From: Panopea generosa
Lineage: Eukaryota > Mollusca > Bivalvia > Adapedonta > Hiatellidae
Length of the DNA: 64,000 nt
NCBI GenBank assembly: GCA_029582155.1
Contig: CM055899.1
Span: 82,181,556-82,245,555, forward strand
Direction of reading: 5' to 3'
A model generated the notes under the pieces. It ran no database searches, was not told where the DNA came from, and saw nothing but the letters and a program-made list of their open reading frames with translations. Of this stretch, positions 11,071 to 21,751 are shown one piece after another. The position numbers and the translations under genes are program-made. Positions within the stretch are counted from its first letter, which is position 1, and each line of letters opens with the position of its first letter.

Positions 11071-11101
11071 CTGTCATCACATACACATGTCTATGTATAT
11101 T

Positions 11102-11234
11102 CAGATGTCTATACCACAAGGATTATCTGTTTATCAAGGAGCAATAGGAGCACAGTAAACAGCACGAATGCTCCCAAATGTACACTTTGTGCTGTTATCT
11201 GTGCTCCTGGTGCTCCTGGTGGTATAGACATCTG
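11102..11234. repeat. 133-bp imperfect palindrome (cruciform-capable)
   Basis: CAGATGTCTATACCAC at 11102 is the exact reverse complement of GTGGTATAGACATCTG at 11219-11234. Further in, GGAGCACAGTAAACAGCAC pairs with GTGCTGTTATCTGTGCTCC. The left arm has an extra ~17 bases. The centre is about 15 unpaired bases. Confidence 0.8.
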
Positions 11235-11882
11235 TATAAGTCCTTGCAAGAAGGTATCGTTAGACACACTTATTATGGGATGATGTACTATGTCATATTA
11301 GGAACATCTTTCAGTCATCATGACTCCGTCTAATAAAACGAACCTGACCTTCTCTGTCCGCGTGTATTACTAGATAAGGTATATAAGTCAGCACTCTATA
11401 CCAAAGGGTGCATGTTACTTCTGGCGTTATTTCCTGTCTAAGAATCACAAATAATAATCATTTAAAAGATGAACTGAAAATTCTCTCCTCCAAAACCGAT
11501 ATATCTGTGTTTACATATCATGGTTGTCTGGTCCTTACCTGTCCGCTATTGATTTGAAAATTGGCTCCTCCGTAAGATATATGTATCTACATAAACAAAG
11601 AACAAAATAGTGATCTATACGGACGAGTTACACTACTACCAGCACAAGAGTAATTCCTACGAGTTTTAAACACCAAGCCTTCCCATAGCCAGAAATAATC
11701 TGTGTCGCAATGTACTCTCTCCAATGCAATTTTGCTCTTCCAATGTGTCAAGTTAACTTCTTACATCTTACGTCGAAGGAAACTATCACCAGATGGTATT
11801 GCTGTACGAAGCACCGTTCTTGGCTGTATGTATGTGTAATTCTAAGATTTTATGTCCCTCCGCCCAGCAGTCAAAAGTAAAT
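11235..11882. other. Spacer without recognisable features
   Basis: About 650 bases with no ORF of note, tandem repeat or RNA gene that I can support. Confidence 0.5.
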
Positions 11883-11954
11883 TCCGTAGCCGGGGAATCG
11901 AACCAGGGCCGCTTGGGTGAAAACCAGGCATCCTAACCACTATACCACACCGGA
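11883..11954 (-). tRNA. tRNA-Glu (UUC)-like gene, probably a pseudogene
   Basis: Read on the minus strand, the 72-nt sequence starts TCCGGTGTGGTATAGTGGTT and ends ATTCCCCGGCTACGGA. The anticodon loop TTTTCAC gives UUC. Overall length, A box and B box (GGTTCGATTCC) match eukaryotic tRNA-Glu. The acceptor stem has two mismatches, the anticodon stem one and the T stem two, so it is likely decayed or part of a tRNA-derived repeat. Confidence 0.65.
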
Positions 11955-12439
11955 ATAATAATTTTGACAATATATAAAGGTAAACACCTACGTTCAAATG
12001 GTGTTAAACTCTGTTAAAATACTGTACTTTAAGATTGTCAGCTGATATTAACCAGAGTGTGAGACCCAAGCTTGACCTGAACCTTAATGTCCTCTGTTTC
12101 AGAGCGTGTGTGTTTATATACCAATAATCACTGCCAACTTCCAATTAGATTTTTTTTTATTAAGTATTAAATGATTATAATTGGCAGACTATGTTATTCT
12201 ATGATTCTCTTGGATTTATGCATGTATTTGTAGTTTTGAATCACTTCTCAAGCATCCTCTGAATAGTAAAGTTCGTGATGCCAGCGATGGAAGTTATATT
12301 GTTATATAAATTGATATAAAAAAGGGATTTATTAGTATTTTGGACGTTTCTGAAAGTGACTTTGGAACGGATTTAAAATATTTATAATTAAATTGTTTTT
12401 AATTTTGGAATTAATTTCCATTGGTGGCAACTTATTTTT
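11955..12439. other. Spacer without recognisable features
   Basis: AT-rich; nothing identified. Confidence 0.4.
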
Positions 12440-12760
12440 AGAGTGAGGACAATTCTGTTTATAAACGTGAAATAAGCAAAGGAAGAAGTCATGGTTGACA
12501 TTGAAAGCCAATTAATTAACTTTACTGAGGACGAAGGTGACAAGCAGGAACAGATGCCCCCGCCGAAGTCAAAGAAAAAATTAAATTTTCAGAAAAAAGA
12601 TAAGAATTTCGAAATAGATATAGAAGTGCAGAAACTGGATTTAGAGGGAGAGAGAAAATTTGGAGAAATAAATAATTGAATTGGAGAAGAAAAGAGCGAA
12701 TGTAGAGTTACAAAAACTTATAAACCAAACTGGCAATTCTAATGAAAGAGAATCACATTA
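12440..12760 (+). mobile_element. Possible leader and gag-start fragment of an LTR retroelement (fossil)
   Basis: An ATG at 12491 opens a short lysine/glutamate-rich, coiled-coil-like frame (FEIDIEVQKLDLEGERKFGE) preceded by TTGGTGGCAACT near 12420. This arrangement resembles the start of gag in invertebrate Gypsy-type elements. Only a small, broken piece is present and no LTR or pol is seen. Low confidence. Confidence 0.25.
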
Positions 12761-12764
12761 AAGT

Positions 12765-15260
12765 TTACCGTGTAGAATCAAACTTGAGAAATTCAATCAT
12801 AAAGAAGAAGAAGAAGAAGAAGACATTTAACCTACCTACAAGAATAGGAAACAATTGCAAAACAGTTAAATTTGTCAGAAGAAGTGAAATGTTTACAATT
12901 AAGAACATTGTTGACACTACCGTGTCCTCGACACCTGAAACAAAATCCACAAGAAACTTGGATTTCCATTCGATGTTTTGTTTCAGTACATGGTTTATTG
13001 ATTCGCAATTGTTGTTGGTCCATGACGTTTCTATTAACCCAGCGAACGAAGGTTTATTGACCTTTGATTGAAGTTGGCCATTTAATTTTCTTTCGAAGTA
13101 CATGGAGAAGTTATTGGACTTCTCCTCGATTAAACGACTCGCTTCGTCAGAGATGACCTCAAAACATATGCTGTCGTCAGCACTGACGAGGCCGTTGTCA
13201 CCGAATAACTTTTCCAGTGTTTCTGTTTTGTCTTTCTTATCAAGCGAATCGTCAATCAATTTTTGTTTGGCATTTTCCCGCAAGTGTTGCGTGCACAGTA
13301 TATGTATTGCAGACGGAAATGCGGCGTTAATGGCCTTTACCATAACTTTCTCATCACCCGTTCCAATAACCAGTCGTTCTGTGTTGACATAAAAAAGCTT
13401 TACTTTTAAATGAAAAAAGAAAATAGTAAATGCTACAAAATCGCCTGTATCGTGAATAAACAAGGGTCCTATAAACAGTTGTGACTGGCCTGTGTCGGAC
13501 CGTGTCACAGACAGTTGTTTGTAACAGGTAATTGTTACGTGCATGTCGCACAGGTTGAATGTTTTATCTACACCGAGGACTGTCTGGCCCGTACAGCAAA
13601 GATTTTGTAGATCTCGGATTTGTTTGTCGTTATAGATGATGATGGATGGTGTTTTGCCGGAAGTTCTAATTACAGATTTGATGATAGGGTGATTGTTTGT
13701 GATTACATTTTCAATGTGTGTTACGTTGTCTGCGATGTTTCTGGTACTAGTACTGTTTTCTTTTTGTTTCATTCTATTTTTCTTGTTGTGGATTTGTTGA
13801 GGTTTGCGCGGGCCACTTATTTCGTCATGTTTATCTTGTAATTTTTCGAATACTGTTTTGGGCTTTTTGACTTTAATTAAATCAGCCATTTCGTCCATAA
13901 CACAAGTCGGCGTTGTGTTTGGAGTTCCCGTGGTGTGCTAACCCAGGATATTGACCAACGTATTCAACGAGCGCAATGTGTCCCTCCGTTGCTAACAACT
14001 TTACTCTTTTTTTATAGTTCCGGTCGGCCTTTAATACTGTATAGTAACGTTGCAAAATTACAAGGTTATCGGGCATTGGCTGTTCCGGTAATGGGACATA
14101 TTGTCGTTTAATGATTGTTCCATAAATTCCATTTCGTAACAGTATTTTCTTTAATTCACCATTTGGTAAGATGAGATAATGTGTCGTGGGAGAAGATCCC
14201 TTGGATCCATCCCAAACGCCACAGTCGTCTGGAAAATTACTTCTTGTTTTTTTTCGCTTTATTAGCCACATTCTCGTCGTTTTTTACAACGTCGTAAATA
14301 TTTTCTTTTTTACCGTTCAGTATCTTGTCTAATGCCTGGCGATTTTCGGAGAGTAACCGTATAGCTGTATGAGTGTCCAGGAATGTTCCAGTTAAGTGCC
14401 CCAGGGACGGGTTATTTTCTATGTTTTCCTGATTGATGATGCTGGGTTCTTCTTCGACAACAAATGGTGACAGTTGCGGATCACCAGTCGTTTCAGCACT
14501 TGTATGTGACACGTCCATAATGTCGCTGATATTTTCATTATCACATTGTAGAGGTACTGACATTGTAGAGTCACTTGGAAACGGATTGGACGTGTCGCTG
14601 ATATTATCGTGATCTAATGACGTGTCGCTGGAGTCAACCGTGTAAATGACCTCAGTCTGACTTATATTTCTCAAACAACAAAATGGTTAGGTGCGTAACG
14701 CCTTGAATTTGGTATAATAATCATTTGCGTCCACATATAACTATGATATCCGCATCACACTGTCTTCTGATGCCTCTGCCAACAACCTTCTTGTTAAAGG
14801 CATCAGATGTCAACTATGGAGAGGATTGTGGTGGGTAGTAGGACCTAATCGGTTGTAGGAGGCAGGCACTCAGTGCGTACACATATATCATTTCGGAATA
14901 TGAACCTAACTGGAGTGTTTCGCGTACAAGCTCAATATAATCTGTAACAATAATTCGATTGTCACTGATAAGGTCAACGTTTCCCTTTACGTTTACATCA
15001 TAATACTTTCTGTTTAGAATGAGCTCAGTTGCTGTAAAATGTCTCAGAATGATATGATAAGTTTCGTGACCATATAGCGCTCGTGACACAGCATGATATA
15101 AACAGTTACCGTCACCACATACACCGAGGGGGCAATATTGCATTAGCATCATCGGCTGGTACTGTTTCAGAATTGCTGTGGATACTTCATCAACAACTTC
15201 ATCTAATGAGATTTTGTTGGCTGTCAAAGTTAATTTGTATATTTCTAAAATTGTTTTTTT
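12765..15260 (-). pseudogene. MULE-type transposase with N-terminal OTU protease domain, degenerate
   Basis: Reads from about 15260 down to 12765. The first part has an OTU cysteine-protease signature, GDGNCLYHAVSRALYGHE, with the expected late histidine motif PNHFV near 14700. An acidic spacer follows (14674-14300), then DDCGVWDGSKGS, IYGTIIKRQYVPLPEQP and VEYVGQYPG, leading to the intact-looking frame from ATG 13898. That frame holds the MULE DDE core: VLGVDKTFNL (first Asp), GTGDEKVMVKA (second Asp), CTQHLREN (C/xxH) and SWTNNNCESINHVLK (Glu). There is a stop near 14817 and frame changes near 14735, 14255 and 13900. The usual C-terminus is replaced after about 12920 by unrelated sequence ending in a poly-Phe artefact. 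No terminal inverted repeats were found. Inactive DNA transposon. Confidence 0.85.
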
Positions 15261-15451
15261 CTGACTTAGCTGCGTTGTTTAATCTCGTTAAAGATCCCGA
15301 CTGCATTGCCTCTTGTAATCTGTGAACATAAAACATACAGCGTTTTTACAGATAAGCGTATGTTTGAGATTGAGGTGTGTTTCTTTTGTATTAATCACCG
15401 TACACAATTCCCTATAATGACTCTATCAGACACTCGCTTACACATCACATC

Positions 15452-15453
<2 letters not shown>

Positions 15454-15492
<39 letters not shown>

Positions 15493-15493
15493 G
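15454..15493. repeat. (CAGA)n microsatellite
   Basis: About ten CAGA units. Part of a duplicated ~150-bp block described at 15491-17410. Confidence 0.95.
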
Positions 15494-15547
15494 TGTCTTT
15501 CATAAGTTTCTTTTCCATATGTAATTTGAGGATACATTGTAAATATA

Positions 15548-16982
15548 CTAGCGGAAAAAAGAAACTGTGCATGTGTTAAATGTTCATGTATCGCTCAATT
15601 TTATAAATTAAAGCTTGAAACTTTACACAGGTAAGTTGTGTATCATTCTCGGTCATTTACACTGGTCAGTGCATGGGTTGCATGGGTAGTTTGTCTGTCT
15701 GGCCAACGTCTTCGTTTTCACGTTTTTTTCGGCCAGCAGTCAATCGCAAACACGTTTGTCACCTAAACCTGTGTAAAAGCAAAGTGTTGATACCTGTAAG
15801 ACACAAAACCAGCATAATTTTGAAAAAAGTCTTTGACACGCCATGCCGAGGTTGAATGAAACTGACAGATGCCGTGCCATAGGCATGCTTGAAGCTGGTG
15901 TGCATCATACTGACGTTGCCAGACAATTTGGTGTGCACCGAAATACTGTAAACGCCTTGTGGAGACGGTACCAACAGTTTGGGACCACCAGAGACCGGCT
16001 TCGGTCAGGACGTCCACGCGTAACGTCTAATCGCCAGGATACGTACATTCGGGTCGTTCATCTCCGTGACAACTCAGAACTGCTACTTTGGCGGCTAGAA
16101 GTATTCCTGGCCTTAGAAGAATTAGTCCCCGAATGGTACGTAATCGATTGCTTGAACGAGGCATACGTCCACGACGTCCAGCCATAAGTCCTTTTCTCCA
16201 GCAACATCATCGTGTAGCACGTTTTGCCTGGTGTAGACGACACATACACTTCACGTAACAGGACTGGGCACGTGTTCGTTTCACGGATGAGTCCAGGTTC
16301 CACCTCGACAGCAGCGATGGTCGTTCTAGAGTGTACCGTCGTGTTGGTGAACGTTTCCATGACAGTTGTGTGATTCAACGACGTCCATTCGGCGGAGGTA
16401 GTGTCATGGTGTGGGGTGACATCTCATCCCGTGGCAGAACAGCTCTTGTGGTTGTGGACGGCACATTTACAGGCATCAGATACCGTGACGAAATCATACG
16501 GCCTCACGTCCTTCCATTTGTGCAGCAACGTAACGCCACGTTGCAACAGGATAACGCTCGCCTGCAATGTCACCGGATATGTCGCCTATAGAACACGTGT
16601 GGGATGAGATGCTGCGTCGCTTACATCGCTTCCAAAATCAGCCGTTGACGTTACCTGACCTGTCACGTGCGCTTGTGAGAATCTTGAATGGTATTCTCCA
16701 GGCATTTTTCAGCACACTTGTTGCATCAATGAGGCGTCGTTGCCAAGCATGCATCGATTTCAATGGTGGACATACACGGTATTGATGAGATGAACTTTGT
16801 TTAGAGAACGTCTCTGAAAACTAATCTCTATCCAAGACGCTGCTGATGCAATAACCATATCAATTGAGCTGGTGTTAAATAAAGGTCAGATAAAACCCTG
16901 TTGAAATTTTTTTTTGTGATTTCTTATATATCTCCTAAGTTATAGCATATTATACCCATGCACAGTTTCTTTTTTCCGCTAG
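15548..16982 (+). mobile_element. Tc1/mariner transposon, 1435 bp, with terminal inverted repeats and TA duplication
   Basis: Ends are CTAGCGGAAAAAAGAAACTG and its complement finishing CAGTTTC...CCGCTAG, with TA at 15546-15547 and 16983-16984 as target-site duplication. The terminal repeats are about 25 bp and nearly perfect. The transposase inside is damaged, so the copy is non-autonomous. Near-identical ends suggest fairly recent insertion. Confidence 0.93.
15843..16785 (+). pseudogene. Tc1-like transposase, degenerate
   Basis: ATG at 15843 opens MPRLNETDRCRAIGMLEAG followed by a paired-like helix-turn-helix (VARQFGVHRNTVNALWRRYQ) and the GRPRVTSNRQ linker. The frame shifts near 16070. The catalytic core continues with RFTDESRFHLDSSDGRSRVY (first Asp, about 16286), GGGSVMVWGDISS, and LQQDNARLQ (second Asp, about 16550). 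About 60 bases that normally follow DNAR are missing, joining it to SPDMSPIEHVWDEM (third acidic residue), then frame to the stop at 16785 ending NGGHTRY. A stop lies near 16257. The motif order is that of DD34-type Tc1 transposases. Confidence 0.9.
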
Positions 16983-17216
16983 TATATATTTATAGTTGAG
17001 AGAAAGAAAAATGAGAAAGATAGAAAGAGAGGCAGACAGACAGAAAAAAGTCAGTGTCATCAATAGACTTCTATTTTATATAATTTAAGGAAATATTGCT
17101 TATAAACAGACAGACAGAGAAAGATGGATATGGAGAAGACAGTGTCGTTCATAGGCTTCTTTTGAGGATACATTGTAAGTATATTAATAGTTGTGAGAGA
17201 AAGGAGTAAGAGAAAA

Positions 17217-17285
<69 letters not shown>

Positions 17286-17410
17286 GTGTCTTTTATAGGT
17301 TTCTTTTTCATATGTAATTTGAGGATACATTGTAAATATATCTATAGTTGAGAGAAAGAATAAGGAGAAAGATAGAAAGAGAGACAGACAGACAGAAAAA
17401 AGTCAGTGTC
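16983..17410. repeat. Tandemly duplicated block with (AGAC)n arrays; contains unoccupied copies of the Tc1 target
   Basis: The sequence interrupted by the Tc1 (15491-15546 plus 16983-17040) recurs at about 17129-17215 and at 17283-17410. Shared landmarks are CAGTGTC, TTTGAGGATACATTGTAA and ATAGTTG..GAGAGAAAG, each followed by a GACA/CAGA run. The run at 17217-17288 has about 18 units. Confidence 0.85.
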
Positions 17411-20035
17411 ATGTTCCGGTAATTACCTTTGTTTCGGTTTGTTCCGGTAAATATAGACACTGCTTTTAACCTTCGTCGCCAAAACCACATTTTATAGTTG
17501 GCAGACGAAGATTGTTTATGAATGCTTTCATTTTCTGACACTACCACATCCTCATCCCTCTTCCTACCCCTAGGTACCTCATCTACCCTCAACCCCCGCC
17601 CGCACTGGCCCTGGTGTATGATGTGATTATAACACTGTGTTTGTCTCACGACACCGTGTAGAAATAGTGCAACTTCCTGTGATAACACAGTTGTTTACGT
17701 TTTTCGTTCATTTATCGGTTTATAATCCAGAGGTATCGATTCTCAGAAAGTATTCACATACTGCATAGTTATCATACACTATTTCATCGTACCTAAAATA
17801 TATACAATTAATTGCACGCAGTTAGACGAATGAATTTAACAACTCTCATTTCACCTTTGGCTGTTGGGTTTTCAAAATAATAAATATTGACATCCTTGGA
17901 AATTCAACGATATTAATAATCAATTTTAATGGTCCCGTACTTTTAAGTTGTATCAATTTTATCCTATAACCACAATCAAATCAACAGCCAATGAAATAGA
18001 TTTTGTTATCTTGTATGAGTTGTATCCCCACTCGAGTCCATGTTTACTGTTTATTAGTGCAAACTATCAGGGACAAGAGTAGTATATTCAAACCAACCCA
18101 TGTCAAACAGGGCCCGTCAAACATACATTTTTTTTCATATTTTTTTTTCTCATTTTTGAAGATTCAGGGCAGAGTTTGTGATTTATCTCTTGTCCATGCT
18201 GAGCACATTGACAAATTTATGCTTGAACAAAACTTTTGTCCTTTGATAAATTAAAGGTCACAGTTGTGAATGATTTGCTACTGCACTGGTGGTGGATTTT
18301 AATTAAAGTGGCATGACTAGTAAGTTCCCTTTTAATTGAACAACCGGTGTAATTGTAATATTTAAAATGAATTATGACTATCTGGATCGTATATGTCGAT
18401 GTATTTCAACACGCTATTATTTAAATTAGATCTGATCCTAGAAATATTGTCAATGAGTTAGTCTAATATGATCTCAGTCATGTTCGTAAACAATAAAAAA
18501 TGTTGGGACATACTAGATTAAACCAGGGAAAACTGTTAAGTTTAAAATTAGATTCACAGTGTTGTTGGTTATATTCATGCAGCGGTTACATATGTGGAAT
18601 TTTGCTTGAGCAATCAAGTTCAAATCCCGTAACAAGAATTATGTGTTGTTGTTTTATTCTTTTTCCAAGAAACTCCTTTTTTTCTCTTTACTACATAAAC
18701 AACTTCTCATTAAAAAAAAATATTAGGCTCCGGCAAAATAAAAAAAAAAGTTTTTCATATATGCATTGATATCTTTGCATATATCTAGTGACCATTCTAA
18801 CACTGAAGGATGAAGGCATTGTCTAGGTATATACAGTTGAATTGGAAATTAATTTCAATCAGTGAAGCAGCTAGTTTTAATATATTAGAATTACTGATCG
18901 ATAAATGTATATATTTAAAACATGTTTCATTCACATACTTGTGATCCTACCGCCAGTAGGTGAAATCTACCGCTTTTTGACCCCATCTACCACTCTACCG
19001 TTTCAAGTAAAAATTCTACCGCTTTGAAATATCTGCAAAATCAGCATATACAAAGATCAGAAATCTTGTCTTCAGCTGTGTTATAGTGGCTTGTCCATGT
19101 CACTATCTCCCTTGTCCCAATATACTTGATCTAAAAATAGCAGGTTCCCAAAATGTTTAAAAATATACAATTTTGGTAAAAGTCTGGGCAGCGTTCAGCA
19201 CCGTTAAACAGCAAACTCTTTTAATGCCTGGTTCCCTAAAATTAACGTGTACTGCTTGTTTATACGAGGTTGAGCCAGTATCCAGTAAAATGTTAGCTAA
19301 TGTAATCAAACGTTTAATAGAACTGAACGCAACCCAGGTTCCCTGACCCACAAAGGAAGCTCTTACACAGTTATCTCCCCTTAATCAAAATGATGCCAAT
19401 TTCGAACATCCAAATATATTTCTGCAAATAATTCAAGATAGATCGATTTATGTATAATGTCAGTGCTAGATTTTGATAATTTTATTAATATTTGATACAT
19501 TTACAATAATTGGAACTAAATGTATGTAAATGTTTTTCTGTAAAAGTGCAAATATTAATCATATTTACATCAACTATAGGTTGAAAATAGTGGGTGGGGT
19601 AAGGTATTTATTGTTAAGTTTCATAGTATTTTATAAATCAAGTGATATCATGATTCAGTTAAGCTCCTTGCTTATAAGTATCTAAATAGAATGCTAGGAG
19701 AAACCTAGATCAGAAGACTATTATATACAAGAGTGTCGTCCAAACTCACCAGTGAATGCAATTTTAGAATAAAATATGAGTAGAAATAGGCTATTTTAGT
19801 TATTTTTATTGTTATTATCTACGTTGACCGCAAAAATATACTGAAGCAAAAATCTACTGATTTTTTATCAAATCTACTGATTTTTAATCCCAAATCTACT
19901 GATTTGAAATCTCAGATTCAGCAAATCCATCACATGTATGTATTCATGTGCCAGAGAGGTATTGGCTTTTATATATCCATGGAATGTGATTAAAATTCAT
20001 AAAATTGTTTGTCATTCATAAACATGATGTTTATA
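17411..20035. other. Intergenic stretch, no gene recognised
   Basis: A minus-strand frame at 17411-17688 is GC-richer than its surroundings and would end at a donor-like AAAG/GTAATT near 17426, but it matches nothing I know. Two short direct-repeat patches rich in CTACCG (about 18950-19025) and ATCTACTGATTT (19848-19910) are present. Otherwise AT-rich and featureless. Confidence 0.4.
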
Positions 20036-20847
20036 TTTTTAACTCACCTGAGCCAAAGGCTTTTGCCTGGTATCCATCGTCTTTCGTCCGTCGTTAACTT
20101 TTAGCTTCTAACAACTTCTCTTCTGAAACCACTGGGCCAATTTTGATATAACTTCACAGAAATGTTCCTTGAGTGACCCTCTACTAGGTTTATTCAAGTC
20201 ATCTTGATTCGTCAAAAAATATACCGCCAGAGGGCGGGGCAAGTTTAATAAGTAAAAACTTTAAAAAATCTTCTTGTCAGAAACTACTGGCTAGATTTTA
20301 AAATAATTTCACAGAAATGTTCCTTGGAGGACCCTTCACCAAGATTGTTCAAACTGTAGTGATATGTCAAAAAACATGGCAGCTAGGGGGTTGGGGTTAG
20401 TTAACTATATAAGTTATAGTAAAAACCTAAAAAATCTTCTTGTCAGAAACACCAGATCAATTTTAAAACAAGTTCGCATAAATGTTCCTTGGGTGACCCT
20501 TTACCAAGTTTATTCAAGCCGTTGTGATTTGTTAAAAAACATGACTGCCACAGTGAGGTGCTAGTTTACTATATAGGCAGCTATAGTAAATACTTCAAAA
20601 GCCTTCTTTCAGAATCTACTGACCTGATTTTGATGTAATTTCACTAACATTTACCATGGGTGAACCTCTACCAAGTTTTAACTCTTCTACACATCTATTA
20701 CATCTTCAAAACAAATAAAAAATTCTAACTTCTTGCCCATCTCGCCTTTCTGGAATTTTGAGTGTACATGTATTATATAATCTTCTTAAGTTGGGTGACT
20801 CAAGGTCAGTCAGGTGAGCGATATAGGGCCACCTTGGCCCTCTTGTT
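20036..20847 (+). repeat. Modular hairpin-headed repeat, AGCTCACCTG family, copy 1
   Basis: Begins TTTTTAACTCACCTGAGCC with the hairpin AGCC-AAA-GGCT at 20051-20061, then CGTCCGTCG and about four modules of 110-130 bp. Each module repeats phrases such as TTCTGAAACCACTGGGCCAA, ATTTCACAGAAATGTTCCTT and GGTGACCCTCTACCAAG. It ends GGGCCACCTTGGCCC followed by TCTTGTT. A second copy is at 32731-34125. Confidence 0.8.
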
Positions 20848-21410
20848 ATAATATTAATATATAATATTTACAATATAAACATCTTTCAAAACTGGTTATG
20901 CCACTTTAAATATTTATGAAAATTTTCTGAAAAGGAATGTGCAGTTGTTTAATGAAATAAGTTCATTTTATGTTTTATTTGTGACTTATTTAACCATTTA
21001 AAATCTTTGGAGATGAATTAGCAGTTTTGATCCTGGTTTAAATTTGTTTCTAATAGCCCATAGGGGCCACATGTATTTTGATAGGCTGATCCAATTTCTT
21101 TATCACCTTGAGTGATCTAATTTATTACAATATAACACACTGTGATGAATAGTCCCCTATCACAAGCCTTAAAAACAATTCCCATATCTGATGACCTCCT
21201 TCTTTAATTACACTGAATTGTGATTGACTTGGTTTGAATATTAAAAACATTTATTTGTAGGATTCTCGAATAAAATAAAGTCGTCTTGGCATGGAAAGGT
21301 TATTTTTTCAGAAGATGTCTCTGGGAGATGAACTTTTTAATTTTCTGGATAAACTACACTCTTGCCAAAATAAATATCTTGGGTTTTATAAATATTAGTA
21401 TTACATGGAT
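20848..21410. other. Spacer upstream of ABHD11, no feature recognised
   Basis: AT-rich. No promoter consensus that I can defend; the transcription start of ABHD11 is not determined. Confidence 0.4.
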
Positions 21411-21580
21411 CATTCAGTGGTAGGGCATTCGAGTCAGGATGGGAGCCTCTCTGAGTAGTCAGTTCAATCCTCTGGCACGGCCATATGTGGTGTCTTTGAG
21501 CAAGACAGTGCATATGCTTAGCCCTGGTACCCAGGAAGACTTTGAGCATGATTGTATAACTTATTATTAAATTGTTTCTG
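21411..21580 (+). repeat. tRNA-derived SINE
   Basis: A-box-like ATTCAGTGGTAGGGCAT, B-box-like GTCAGTTCAATCCTC, then the shared body GTGTCTTTGAGCAAGACAG, ATGCTTAGCCCTGGTACC and CAGGAAGACTTTGAG. It ends about 75 bases before the first coding exon of ABHD11. Confidence 0.75.
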
Positions 21581-21653
21581 AAATTCACAATCTAAGTAAA
21601 ATGAATAAGTTAAAACAATAAATGAGCATCAAACAAGAATTTTTATTTTAGAA

Positions 21654-21751
21654 ATGCTGACATTAGTATCTAGTAGCTTTCGTAAAATACCAACCATCTC
21701 TTTTCGAGGATGTGCTGTTTGTATCAAAAACAGACTTTTATCATCAGAGAG
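21654..21751 (+). CDS. ABHD11: ABHD11 exon 1 (start codon and targeting peptide)
   Basis: ATG at 21654; 32 codons plus two bases, donor GTAAGT at 21752. The sequence TTTTATTTTAG immediately upstream (AG at 21650-21651) looks like a splice acceptor, so this may be the second transcribed exon. Confidence 0.85.

Noticed and set aside
12742-13071. 109-codon plus-strand frame
   Set aside because: Partly antisense to the transposase and partly from the AAG-rich run; no independent support.
13102-13841. Plus-strand frames over the MULE
   Set aside because: Shadows of the minus-strand transposase.
17060-17311. Minus-strand frame with repeated SVCL residues
   Set aside because: Pure translation of the (CAGA)n/(AGAC)n microsatellite.
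17308-17688. 126-codon minus-strand frame
   Set aside because: Half of it overlaps the CAGA repeat block; the rest has a donor-like end but no recognisable domain, so it is not called.
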